DNA from: Burkholderiaceae bacterium
GTDB taxonomy: Bacteria > Pseudomonadota > Gammaproteobacteria > Burkholderiales > Burkholderiaceae_C
DNA: 64,000 nucleotides
Reading direction: 5' to 3'
NCBI GenBank assembly: GCA_024235895.1
Contig: JACKLM010000005.1
Coordinates: 265,894-329,893 of the forward strand
The position numbers and the translations under genes were made by a program. Numbering within the stretch: the first letter of the stretch is position 1; each line of letters starts with the position of its first letter. This document shows, one piece after another, positions 36,693 to 44,999 of the stretch. The notes beneath the pieces were generated by a model. That model ran no database searches. It was not told the DNA's origin and was given only the letters and a program-made list of their open reading frames with translations.

Positions 36693-39419
36693 TCAGGGCG
36701 GGGCGGCGGTTTCGCAGGCGTCCGGCGTCAGCGAGAGCGGTCGCGCGAGAAGGGGCGGGATTGCCTCCGGCGGCACCGGAGGGCTGAACAGGTAGCCCTG
36801 CGCGTAGCGACCCTTGCGCGAGCGGATGTACTCGAGCTGCGCATGGTCCTCGATGCCTTCGGCGACGACCTGCATGCGCAGGTCGTGGGCCATGCTGAGC
36901 ACGGCGGCGACGATGGCGGCATCGCTGGCGTCGGTGACCACGCCCTGGACGAAGGAGCGATCGATCTTCAACAGGTCGATCGGGAAGGTCTTGAGATATC
37001 CCAGGCTCGAATAGCCGGTCCCGAAGTCGTCGATCGCGAGCCGGATTCCGAGCTTCTTCAGCTCGTCGAGGGTCCTGCGGGCGACCTCGGCGTTGTCCAT
37101 GACGGTGCTCTCGGTCAGTTCGACGACCAGGTTGGCGGGGTCGATCCGCCAGCGCGTCAGCGCCTGCCTGATGGTCTGGTCGAGGCGGCTGCGCCAGAAC
37201 TGGACGGCCGACACGTTGACGGCGACCGACAAGCCCTCGATGCCCTGATCGCGCCAGCACGCGATCTGACGGCAGGCCGCGTCGATGACCCAGTCGCCGA
37301 TCTCGCCGATCAGCCCGCATTGCTCGGCAACGGGGATGAAGTCGCCGGGCGGCACGGATCCCAGCGCAGGGCTTCGCCAGCGCAGCAAGGCCTCGGTGCC
37401 GGTGATCCGCGATGCGGTGAGGTCGACCAGCGGCTGGTACACCAGCGACAGTTCGCCCCGTGCCAGGGCACCCCGAAGGTGGTTCTCCATCGTCAGCCGC
37501 TGGGTCACGCGTTCGTTGAGGGCCTCGGTGAAGAACTGGTAGGTCGAGCGGCCGCGCTCCTTGGCGTGATACATCGCCGCATCCGCATGGCTCAGCAGGC
37601 TCTCGGCGTCGCGCGCATCGTCCGGGTACATCGCCACGCCGATCGACGGCGTGATCGTCAGTTCGTGGCCGTCGATCTGGAACGGCAGACCGGCGAGGTC
37701 GGCGAGCAGCTCCTCGGCCTTTCGGGCCGCACCGTGGGCGTCGGTGTCGGGCAGGACGATGATGAATTCGTCGCCGCCCTGACGGCTGACGATGTCGTAG
37801 TCGCGTGTGCGCTTCCTCAGCCGCTGCGCGACGGCGACCAGGAGCCGGTCGCCGATCCGGTGTCCGAGCGAGTCGTTGACGATCTTGAAGCGATCCAGGT
37901 CGATGAACATCACGGCGACCGACCGATGGCCGCGCTGCGCCTGGCTGAGCACCTCGCGGATCCTCGCATCGAACAGCGTGCGGTTGGGCAGATCGGTCAG
38001 AGTGTCGTAGTGCGCCAGCCTGTAGACCTTGTCCGCCGCCCGCTTGCGTTCGGTGATGTCCATGATCACGCCGTCGACGAACTGGATACAGCCGTGATCG
38101 TCACGGGTCGCCACGGCGCTGTCGACGGCGACGAACTGCGTGCCGTCGCGGCGGACGAATGTCACCTCCTGCCCGCGATACTGGCCCTCCTTGTCGAGGC
38201 GCTCGATCAGCCGATCGCGTTGGTCCGGGGGCTCGAGGCGCATCGGGTCCGGGTGCGCGATCATCTCGCGCGGTGTGTCGAATCCGAAGATCTCGGCCAG
38301 CGCCCGGTTGACATAGACGAGGCCGTCGTCCGGTGTCAGGCGGTAAATCCCCTCGTGCACATTGCCGGCGATCGAGGACAGCATGTCCTCGCTGCGACGC
38401 CAGGCACGCGTCATCTGGTCGGCCACCCGCAGCGCCCGTGCGCGGGTGCACAGCAGGGTGAACATGAAGCCGCCCAGCAGCAGGGAGATCAGCGAGCCGG
38501 TCCCGAGCACCAGGGCCTGCGACAGACTCGGCTGCAGGGCACGCGTGAATTGCAGCCGCAGGTCGCGGCCGGCCAGGGCCAGCTCCCGATCGATCTCGAG
38601 ACGTTCGGCGGGTGCGGGCTGCGCCGGCTTGCCGTCGAACACCGACCGCGCACCGCCGGGCGTCGAGACATCGACCACGCGCACGCCGATCGAGGCCTGG
38701 CCGGGCCGCGTGAATGCGAACAGCTGGCTCATCGTCAACGTCCCGGCGGCCCAGCCCTCATGCCGGCCCGGTCCGGCATCGACCCACACGAACAACGCGT
38801 AGCCAGGCTGCAACGAGCCGTCGGCCGTCTCGAGCTGGAGCGGGTGGGACATCGCGACGCGGTCGACCGAGCGCGCACGCTGCATGGCCGGATAGGCGGT
38901 CGGGCTGTCACAGACGTCCCGACCCAGCGATGTCAGGTATCGCTCCTGCGGCTCGTTGTAGAAGATCGGGCACTGGAATTCCCGCTCGTGCGACGAGCGG
39001 ACGGCGAAGCCGCTCAAGCCGTCGGCGTGCGCCTGTGCGTGCAGCGACGCGAGCGCCGCCGCGGTGACGCGCGGGACCCAGGCCAGCTCGGAGAAGCCGG
39101 CGCCGTTCTCCAGGGGTGCGAAGGTGCGGGCGAACCGGCGCCATTCGTCGCGCGTGACACCGTCCGAGCTCTCGAACAACGCCTTGGCCGCGACCAGCTG
39201 GACTTCATGCCGCTTGAATCGCGCCTGCAACCCGCCGATCACCTGTTCGGCCTCTTCGGCCAGCGCAGAGACCTGTCGCCGTCGCTCGGCGTCGCCGAGC
39301 ATCCGAAGCAGGATGCTGGTGACCAGCAGGCCGCACGCGACGACGCCGATCAATGCGATCCAGGCTGCCGTCGGAATGCCCGGGCGCGCACGATCGAGGT
39401 GCGGGTCGTCGGTCGACAC
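36693..39419 (-). CDS. CHASE-PAS-GGDEF-EAL c-di-GMP protein
   Basis: 908 aa. N-terminal membrane helix (residues about 18-42), periplasmic CHASE domain (about 60-300; FSELAWVPRVTAAALASLHA, AMSHPLQLETADGSLQPGYA), second helix near 305-325, PAS sensor (about 345-460; GIYRLTPDDGLVYVNRALAE), GGDEF (HYDTLTDLPNRTLFDARI, SRQGGDEFIIVLPD near 550) and EAL (GTEALLRWRSP near 678, LTESTVMDN, IDDFGTGYSSLGYLK, KIDRSFVQGV, EGIED). All active-site motifs are present. Transcribed toward the sirtuin gene and divergent from upp. Confidence 0.94.
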   Translation of the reverse strand: MSTDDPHLDRARPGIPTAAWIALIGVVACGLLVTSILLRMLGDAERRRQVSALAEEAEQVIGGLQARFKRHEVQLVAAKALFESSDGVTRDEWRRFARTFAPLENGAGFSELAWVPRVTAAALASLHAQAHADGLSGFAVRSSHEREFQCPIFYNEPQERYLTSLGRDVCDSPTAYPAMQRARSVDRVAMSHPLQLETADGSLQPGYALFVWVDAGPGRHEGWAAGTLTMSQLFAFTRPGQASIGVRVVDVSTPGGARSVFDGKPAQPAPAERLEIDRELALAGRDLRLQFTRALQPSLSQALVLGTGSLISLLLGGFMFTLLCTRARALRVADQMTRAWRRSEDMLSSIAGNVHEGIYRLTPDDGLVYVNRALAEIFGFDTPREMIAHPDPMRLEPPDQRDRLIERLDKEGQYRGQEVTFVRRDGTQFVAVDSAVATRDDHGCIQFVDGVIMDITERKRAADKVYRLAHYDTLTDLPNRTLFDARIREVLSQAQRGHRSVAVMFIDLDRFKIVNDSLGHRIGDRLLVAVAQRLRKRTRDYDIVSRQGGDEFIIVLPDTDAHGAARKAEELLADLAGLPFQIDGHELTITPSIGVAMYPDDARDAESLLSHADAAMYHAKERGRSTYQFFTEALNERVTQRLTMENHLRGALARGELSLVYQPLVDLTASRITGTEALLRWRSPALGSVPPGDFIPVAEQCGLIGEIGDWVIDAACRQIACWRDQGIEGLSVAVNVSAVQFWRSRLDQTIRQALTRWRIDPANLVVELTESTVMDNAEVARRTLDELKKLGIRLAIDDFGTGYSSLGYLKTFPIDLLKIDRSFVQGVVTDASDAAIVAAVLSMAHDLRMQVVAEGIEDHAQLEYIRSRKGRYAQGYLFSPPVPPEAIPPLLARPLSLTPDACETAAPP

Positions 39420-39575
39420 GATGGGGTCTGCAGCCTTGTGCTCGGTGCACCGATCGCTTCAATATAGCGCGGGCGCACTCCCGCATCGCGCCAGGCGGCT
39501 TCTGGCCTGCCGTGGCGCCAGTCCAAGGGCGCCTGTCGCCGCCATGGTGCGCGGTGTCGGTAGACTGCGGGCACC

Positions 39576-40202
39576 ATGCCCGTCATCGAAATCCGCCACC
39601 CCCTGGTGCGCCACAAGGTCGGCCTGCTGCGCGAGCACGAGATCTCGACCAAGAAGTTCCGCGAGCTGACCGGCGAGCTCGCGCGGCTGCTGGCCTACGA
39701 GGCGACGGCGGACTTCCCGCTGCAGCGCGCGACCATCCCCTGCTGGAGCGGCCCGGCCGAGGTCGACCAGATCGCCGGCCGCAAGGTCACCGTCGTGCCG
39801 ATCCTGCGCGCAGGGCTCGGGATGCTCGACGGCGTGCTCGACATGATCCCGAACGCCAAGGTCAGTGTGGTCGGGCTGGCGCGCGACCACGAGACGCTGC
39901 AACCGGTGCAGTATTTCGAACGCTTCGTCGGCCACCTCGACGAGCGCACCGCGATCATCCTGGATCCGATGCTGGCGACCGCCGGCTCGATGATCGCCAC
40001 TGCCGACATGCTCAAGCGCAAGGGCTGCCGCGACATCCGCGCGCTGGTGCTGGTGGCCGCGCCCGAGGGCGTGCGCGCGCTGGACGCTGCCCACCCCGAC
40101 ATGCGCTGCTGGACGGCGGCGGTGGACAGTCACCTGGACGCCAATGGCTACATCATCCCCGGGCTGGGCGACGCCGGGGACAAGATCTTCGGCACCAAGT
40201 AG
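39576..40202 (+). CDS. upp: uracil phosphoribosyltransferase
   Basis: 208 aa, full length. Substrate motifs: HPLVRHKVGLLRE at the N-terminus, VVPILRAGLGMLDG, the PRPP-binding loop ILDPMLATAGSM and the C-terminal uracil loop GYIIPGLGDAGDKIFGTK. Salvages uracil to UMP. No uraA permease gene follows; the downstream gene is on the opposite strand. Confidence 0.97.
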   Translation: MPVIEIRHPLVRHKVGLLREHEISTKKFRELTGELARLLAYEATADFPLQRATIPCWSGPAEVDQIAGRKVTVVPILRAGLGMLDGVLDMIPNAKVSVVGLARDHETLQPVQYFERFVGHLDERTAIILDPMLATAGSMIATADMLKRKGCRDIRALVLVAAPEGVRALDAAHPDMRCWTAAVDSHLDANGYIIPGLGDAGDKIFGTK

Positions 40203-40239
40203 CGCACCGCGGCCGGTGCCGTCCGCGATCAGGCGGGCG

Positions 40240-40671
40240 TTACAGGCGTGTCGGTCGAGCACGTGTCGCGTGCGCGTCGTGCCGCCGGCGCAGCCGCTGC
40301 ACGAGCAGCCCGGCCACCAGAAGCGCCAGTCCCATCAGCGCGTAGGCGGCAGGGTCCGGGGCCTTCGCGTCGCCGCTGGCCAGCGGCAAGCCGGTATGGC
40401 GAAGCGCCGCCGGCAGTGAGGCCCGGTCGGGGGCCGCCGGCGCTCCGGGTGCAGCCAGCGGCTGCAGCGCGGAGAGTGGCGCGCCGACACCGGCCGACGA
40501 CAGGCTGGCGACGGTCCAGCGCGCGGCCAGCTCGTAGGGGTCGGGTGCGGCGAGCGCACTGTCCAGGTCGACCGGCGCGGCCTGCACGCCCAGCGCGACG
40601 GCGGCCAGCGCCGCGCCGCAGGCCAGACGAGGTCTGCGAAGCACGGCGGGCAGGGCGGTCGTGCGTGGCAT
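40240..40671 (-). CDS. small exported protein with PEP-CTERM-like C-terminus
   Basis: 143 aa. N-terminal signal sequence (ACGAALAAVALGVQAAPVDL, cleavage probably after QAA), an Ala/Pro-rich middle and a C-terminus APDPAAYALMGLALLVAGLL followed by VQRLRRRHD: a PxP motif, one helix and a basic tail, the layout of exosortase (PEP-CTERM) signals, with PDP in place of PEP. Function unknown. The start at 40671 was chosen because it precedes the signal; upstream codons have no ribosome site. Confidence 0.6.
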   Translation of the reverse strand: MPRTTALPAVLRRPRLACGAALAAVALGVQAAPVDLDSALAAPDPYELAARWTVASLSSAGVGAPLSALQPLAAPGAPAAPDRASLPAALRHTGLPLASGDAKAPDPAAYALMGLALLVAGLLVQRLRRRHDAHATRARPTRL

Positions 40672-40932
40672 GAGGCCGAATTTAGCCCGGACCGGCCGGG
40701 CCGTCACCCCCCTGACCCGGGTCTGGCCGGGCAGTCGTGCGGTGTGCACGCGCCGATACCCTCGGGCCCGGGCACCCAAGGGGTGACTTGGGCGCCGGGC
40801 GGCGGCGATTTGGCATCATCCAGGACCGGCCACACGGCCACCTCCGACCCCGATCCACGCGCCGAAGCCGGCACCGACCCGCGTCCCACGCCGCGACTCG
40901 ATGCCGCGCGCGGCCCTGCAGCCTCCTGGACC

Positions 40933-41373
40933 ATGCCTGCGCGTCCCGCCCCGTCCCGCCGCGCCGACTACGCGCACTTCACGTCGATCACGACCCGCTG
41001 GGCGGACAACGACGCCTACCGGCACGTCAACAACGTCGTCTACTACGGCTTCTTCGACACCGCGGTCAACCAGCACCTGATCGCCGCCGGTGCGCTCGAC
41101 CTCGAGCATGCCGAAAGCGTCGGGCTGGTGGTCGAGACGCAGTGCCGCTACTTTGCCCCGGTCAGCTTCCCGGACCGCGTCACGGTCGGGCTGCGGCTGG
41201 CGCACCTGGGCACCAGCAGCCTGCGCTACGAGCTGGCGGTGTTCCGCGACGACGACGACGAGGCGGCCGCCGAGGGCCACTTCGTCCACGTCTGGGTCGA
41301 TCGCGCGAGCAACCGCCCGGTGCCGGTGCCGGAGGCGGTGCGCGCTGCCGTGGAGCCGCTGCACCGCCGCTGA
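40933..41373 (+). CDS. acyl-CoA thioesterase, 4HBT/YbgC hotdog family
   Basis: 146 aa. Hotdog-fold motif TTRWADNDAYRHVNNVVYYG FFDTAVNQHL with the Asp (WADND) used as catalytic residue in YbgC/4HBT enzymes, then VVETQCRYFAPVSFPDRVTV. Hydrolyses short acyl-CoAs; no operon partner. The start at 40933 matches family length; the frame is open to 40744, but that stretch is proline-rich and not conserved-looking. Confidence 0.9.
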   Translation: MPARPAPSRRADYAHFTSITTRWADNDAYRHVNNVVYYGFFDTAVNQHLIAAGALDLEHAESVGLVVETQCRYFAPVSFPDRVTVGLRLAHLGTSSLRYELAVFRDDDDEAAAEGHFVHVWVDRASNRPVPVPEAVRAAVEPLHRR

Positions 41374-41402
41374 GCGGTTGCGCGCCGCCGGCGCCGCCGT
41401 GC

Positions 41403-41846
41403 CTACTGCAGCACGAGAAGAGGCGTGTGCGTCTGCGCCATCACGCGCTTGGTCTGCGAGCCGAACAGCAACTGGCCGAAGGCGCCGCGGCCGTGCGTGG
41501 CCATCACGATCATGTCGCAGCCCAGCCGCGTGGCAGCCTGCGCGATCGCGCTGGCGACATCGTCGTTGCGTTCGACCTGGGCGTCGAAGCCCACCCCTGC
41601 GGCCTGCGCGATCTCGCCGAAATGCGCCAGCACCTTGCGCGCGTGCGCCTCGGTGCGCTCCTCGTGCGCCTTGGCCTCCTGGCGGTAGCTCGCCAGGTGC
41701 GTGCCCATCGTCGGCAGCGCCGGCTGGGGCATGACGACAAAACCCGTGATCGAGGCGCCGAGCTGGCGCGCGAGCCCGACCGCCTGCTCGATCGCGCGCT
41801 CGGCGATCTCGCTGCCGTCCACCGGGACCAGCAAATTCCTGAACAT
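41403..41846 (-). CDS. universal stress protein, UspA family
   Basis: 147 aa single Usp domain. MFRNLLVPVDGSEIAERAIE at the start and the ATP-binding signature MATHGRGAFGQLLFGSQTKR (G-2x-G-9x-G-S type) near the C-terminus. ATP-binding UspFG-type family member, probably induced by stress or starvation. GGAGGGG lies 6 bases before the ATG at 41846. Confidence 0.93.
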   Translation of the reverse strand: MFRNLLVPVDGSEIAERAIEQAVGLARQLGASITGFVVMPQPALPTMGTHLASYRQEAKAHEERTEAHARKVLAHFGEIAQAAGVGFDAQVERNDDVASAIAQAATRLGCDMIVMATHGRGAFGQLLFGSQTKRVMAQTHTPLLVLQ

Positions 41847-41985
41847 GCGCCCCTCCTCGATGCCTGGGGCGCACTGTAGGCGGGCGCCCCAGGCGGTGAC
41901 TTGACGCGGCTCAAGACGGCGAGGCGGGCCGTCGCCGAAGACACGAGGCGCGGATCGGCCCGGGCGCCAACCGGGCGACGCGTCG

Positions 41986-43110
41986 TCACGGCACCACGTC
42001 GGGCGCCGTCTGCGCATCCGCCGGCGGGAAGTCGGCCATCGGGCCGAGCGCCGAGCGGTCGCGCTGGAACAGCGGCGGCGACTGCATCTGCGCCGCCAGG
42101 AGCCGGGCCAGCGCGACCAGCGAATCCTCGTGCGTTCGCTCCCAGCCATGGCTGGCGTCGCAGGCGAAGCACACGAGCGCGGTGCGGATATCGTTGCCGG
42201 CCTCCAGCGCCGACGCGGCGTCGCTGCGGTAGTGGCGGAAGACGTCGCGCGCGTGCTCGATGCCGTGCTCGCGGCACAGTGCCAGCAGGTGACGCGTCAG
42301 GTGCCAGTCGAAGGGGCCGGCGCTGTCCATCATCGCGATCGTCACGCCGTACTCGCTTGTCGACTGGCCCTCGGCCAGGGTGCCGTTGTCGACCGAGATC
42401 ATCTCGGCAACGTCGCCGCCGTGCAGGACGTGGCTGGCGCCGACGCCGACCTCTTCGCTGATCGTGAACAGCAGCAGCACGTCCAGCGGCAGCTCGCCGC
42501 CGCGGCGAACGACCGCCTCCGCGGCGGCCAGCAGGCTGGCCACGCCGGCCTTGTCGTCCAGGTGCCGGCTGGTGACGAAGCCGTTGGGGCCGAACTCGGT
42601 CCCCGGGTCGATCGCCACCGTATCGCCGACGGCCACGCCCAGCCGCTGCAGCGCCTCAAGGCTGCCGACGCGGTCGTCGAGCCGGAGCTCGACATGCTGC
42701 CAGTCGACCGGCTGGGTGTCGATCTCGCGGTCGTAGGTGTGGCCCGACGCCTTCAGCGGCAGGATCGTGCCGCGGTGCGGGCCGTGGTCGGCGTAAACGG
42801 TCGCGCGTGCGCCCTCGGCGAAGCGGCTCGACCAGAATCCGATCGGCAGCAGCTCCAACCGGCCGCTGGGCTTGAGCGACTTGACCATCGCACCCAGCGT
42901 GTCCAGGTGCGCCGCGATCGCGCGCTTGGGGCTGCGCACGCGGCCTGGCAGCCGGGCCCGGATGGCGCCGCGGCGGGTCAGCTGGGTCTCGATCCCGAGC
43001 TCGCCGAGGATGTCGCACACGAGGTGGACGATGGCATCGGTCATGCCCGAAGGGCTGGGCGTGGCGAGAAGCCGGCCGAGCGTGGCCAGCAGGAAGGGCT
43101 TGTCGATCAT
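41986..43110 (-). CDS. M42-family aminopeptidase of the NAGGN osmolyte operon
   Basis: 374 aa. Metal-binding motifs of M42 peptidases: AAHLDTLGAMVKSL (His-x-Asp), RHLDDKAGVASLLAAAE (bridging Asp), TISEEVGVGASHVL (catalytic Glu pair) and ISVDNGTLAEGQ. In the osmoprotectant NAGGN system this peptidase gene follows ngg and may recycle the dipeptide. The ATG at 43110 overlaps the ngg stop by 4 bases. Confidence 0.92.
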   Translation of the reverse strand: MIDKPFLLATLGRLLATPSPSGMTDAIVHLVCDILGELGIETQLTRRGAIRARLPGRVRSPKRAIAAHLDTLGAMVKSLKPSGRLELLPIGFWSSRFAEGARATVYADHGPHRGTILPLKASGHTYDREIDTQPVDWQHVELRLDDRVGSLEALQRLGVAVGDTVAIDPGTEFGPNGFVTSRHLDDKAGVASLLAAAEAVVRRGGELPLDVLLLFTISEEVGVGASHVLHGGDVAEMISVDNGTLAEGQSTSEYGVTIAMMDSAGPFDWHLTRHLLALCREHGIEHARDVFRHYRSDAASALEAGNDIRTALVCFACDASHGWERTHEDSLVALARLLAAQMQSPPLFQRDRSALGPMADFPPADAQTAPDVVP

Positions 43111-44999
43111 GCGGCGTCGGGATGCGTGGCGGTGGGGGCGGGGGTGCTGCCGCCCGCGCTGCGCGCGCCGCCGGGCCGGGCCGCCGCAGCCTCGCGTGTC
43201 TGCGGAAACAGCAGGTCGACGAAGCGCTCGACCGTCGGCTGCGGCTCGTGGTTCGCCAGCCCGGGGCGCTCGTTGGCCTCGATGACGGCGTACACAGGCG
43301 CGTCGACCGCGGGCACCATCAAGTCCAGCCCGACGACCGGGATGTCGAGCAGGCGCGAGGCCTTCTGCGCCACCTCGCGCAGCGCCGGGTGCAGCTGCGC
43401 GGTGACGTCGTGGATCGTGCCGCCGGTGTGCAGGTTGGCGGTCTTGCGAACCTCCAGCACCTCGCCGGCGGGCAGCACGCTGTCCAGGGTGTGCCCGGCG
43501 GCGCGCACGCAGCGCTCGGTCTCGGCGTCCAGCGGGATGCGGCTCTCGCCCCGGGTGGCGGCGGCGCGGCGCCGGCTCTGGCGGTCGATCAGCGTGCGCA
43601 GGTCGCTGCGGCCGTCGCCGACGACCTGAGCCGGCCGGCGCGTCGCCGCGGCGACGACCTGGTGGTCGATGACGACGATGCGCAGGTCCTGCCCCGGCAC
43701 CCGCTCTTCGACGACGACGTCGTCGCACACGCGGCGCGCGGTCTCGACTGCGGCGCGCACCGCGGGCAGCGTCCGCACGTCGACCGTGATGCCGCGCCCC
43801 TGCTCGCCGCGCGCGGGCTTGACGACGACGCGCCGGTGGGTGTCGACGAACGCCGCCAGCGCCGCGTCGTCGCCGTCGCGCACGGTCAGCTGCGCCGGCG
43901 TGCGCACGCCGCCGGCGGCGAGCACGCGGCGCGTGACGCGCTTGTCGTCGCAGCGGCTCATCGCCACCGCGCTGGTGAGCTCGGACAGCGACTCGCGGCA
44001 GCTGATGCCGCGCCCGCCGAAGCTCAGCCTGAAATAGCCGAACTCGGCGTCGAGCACCTCGGCGTGGATGCCGCGCCGTCGCGCCTCGTCGACGATCAGC
44101 TGTGCGTAGACGTTCAGCCCGTCGTCGACCTCGGGGCCGACGTAGAGCTTCTCGTTGATCGGGTTGCGGTTCTTGACGCAGTACACCGGCACGCGCTCGA
44201 AGCCCAGCCCCTCGTACAGCCGGATCGCCTCGGCGTTGTCGTGCATGACCGACAGGTCCATGTAGCACCGCCCGGCGTCGCGCAGCCGCTGCGCGAGCAC
44301 GGCCACCAGCGCCAGCCCGACGCCGTGCTGCGTGCACTGCGGGTCGACCGCGAGCGACCACAGGCTCGATCCGCCCTCCGGGTCGGCGCAGGCGCGGACA
44401 TGGTCGACGCCGGTGACGACGCCCAGCAGCGCACCGTCGTCGTCCTGCGCGACGAGCAGCAGCAGCCGCTCGTCGGCGAGCGCACGGGCGACGAACCCCG
44501 GCGCCACCGGCACCATGCGGCGCGCGCGCAGCATGCGGTTGATCGCCGTCTCGTCGTCGGCGCGTGCGTCGCGCACCGTCCAGCCGTGGCGCGGCGGGGC
44601 CGGCAGCGCGACCCGCTGCAGCGGCAGCCGGTAGGCGTGCGACGGGTCGAGGAAGAGCTGCTGCGGCGAGCGCGCGACGACGACGTGCGGGTCGCGCACG
44701 TAGATCGCGACATCGCGCGCCTGCGGCAGCTCGCCGGCCAGCGCGCCGACCAGCGCGTCGGGGTCGGCGAAGGTCTGCCCGAGCAGCAAGCGGCCCCACC
44801 CGCAGTCGACGATCGCCGGCCCGCCCACCGGCCGCTCGGCGGCGTGCCAGGGGCGCAGCGTCGCCATCGCCTGCGGGTCCAGCGGGTTGGCAGCGGGTGA
44901 CCCGGCCCGCACCGTCATGCCGCCGGCCGCCGGTGCGCCACCGGCTGCAGCGCGCGGGGCGCGGCCCGGCCGCCCTGGCGTGCTGGCGTCAGATCCCAT
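43107..44999 (-). CDS. ngg: N-acetylglutaminylglutamine synthetase (GNAT-ATP-grasp fusion)
   Basis: 630 aa bifunctional protein: a GNAT acetyltransferase domain (about 135-290; SLAVDPQCTQHGVGLALVAV, YMDLSVMHDNAEAIRLYEGL) and an ATP-grasp ligase domain (about 340-610; VVVKPARGEQGRGITVDV, PGQDLRIVVIDHQVVAAATR, VVGLDLMVPAVDAPVYAVIE). Makes N-acetylglutaminylglutamine, the precursor of the compatible solute NAGGN. Start 44999 overlaps asnO by 11 bases; MTVRAGSPAAN, 27 residues later, is an alternative. The C-terminal tail is low-complexity. Confidence 0.93.
   Translation of the reverse strand: MGSDASTPGRPGRAPRAAAGGAPAAGGMTVRAGSPAANPLDPQAMATLRPWHAAERPVGGPAIVDCGWGRLLLGQTFADPDALVGALAGELPQARDVAIYVRDPHVVVARSPQQLFLDPSHAYRLPLQRVALPAPPRHGWTVRDARADDETAINRMLRARRMVPVAPGFVARALADERLLLLVAQDDDGALLGVVTGVDHVRACADPEGGSSLWSLAVDPQCTQHGVGLALVAVLAQRLRDAGRCYMDLSVMHDNAEAIRLYEGLGFERVPVYCVKNRNPINEKLYVGPEVDDGLNVYAQLIVDEARRRGIHAEVLDAEFGYFRLSFGGRGISCRESLSELTSAVAMSRCDDKRVTRRVLAAGGVRTPAQLTVRDGDDAALAAFVDTHRRVVVKPARGEQGRGITVDVRTLPAVRAAVETARRVCDDVVVEERVPGQDLRIVVIDHQVVAAATRRPAQVVGDGRSDLRTLIDRQSRRRAAATRGESRIPLDAETERCVRAAGHTLDSVLPAGEVLEVRKTANLHTGGTIHDVTAQLHPALREVAQKASRLLDIPVVGLDLMVPAVDAPVYAVIEANERPGLANHEPQPTVERFVDLLFPQTREAAAARPGGARSAGGSTPAPTATHPDAA

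Noticed and set aside
36843..39467. 874-aa plus-strand ORF opposite the CHASE-PAS-GGDEF-EAL gene
   Set aside because: Antisense shadow; composition atypical of protein.
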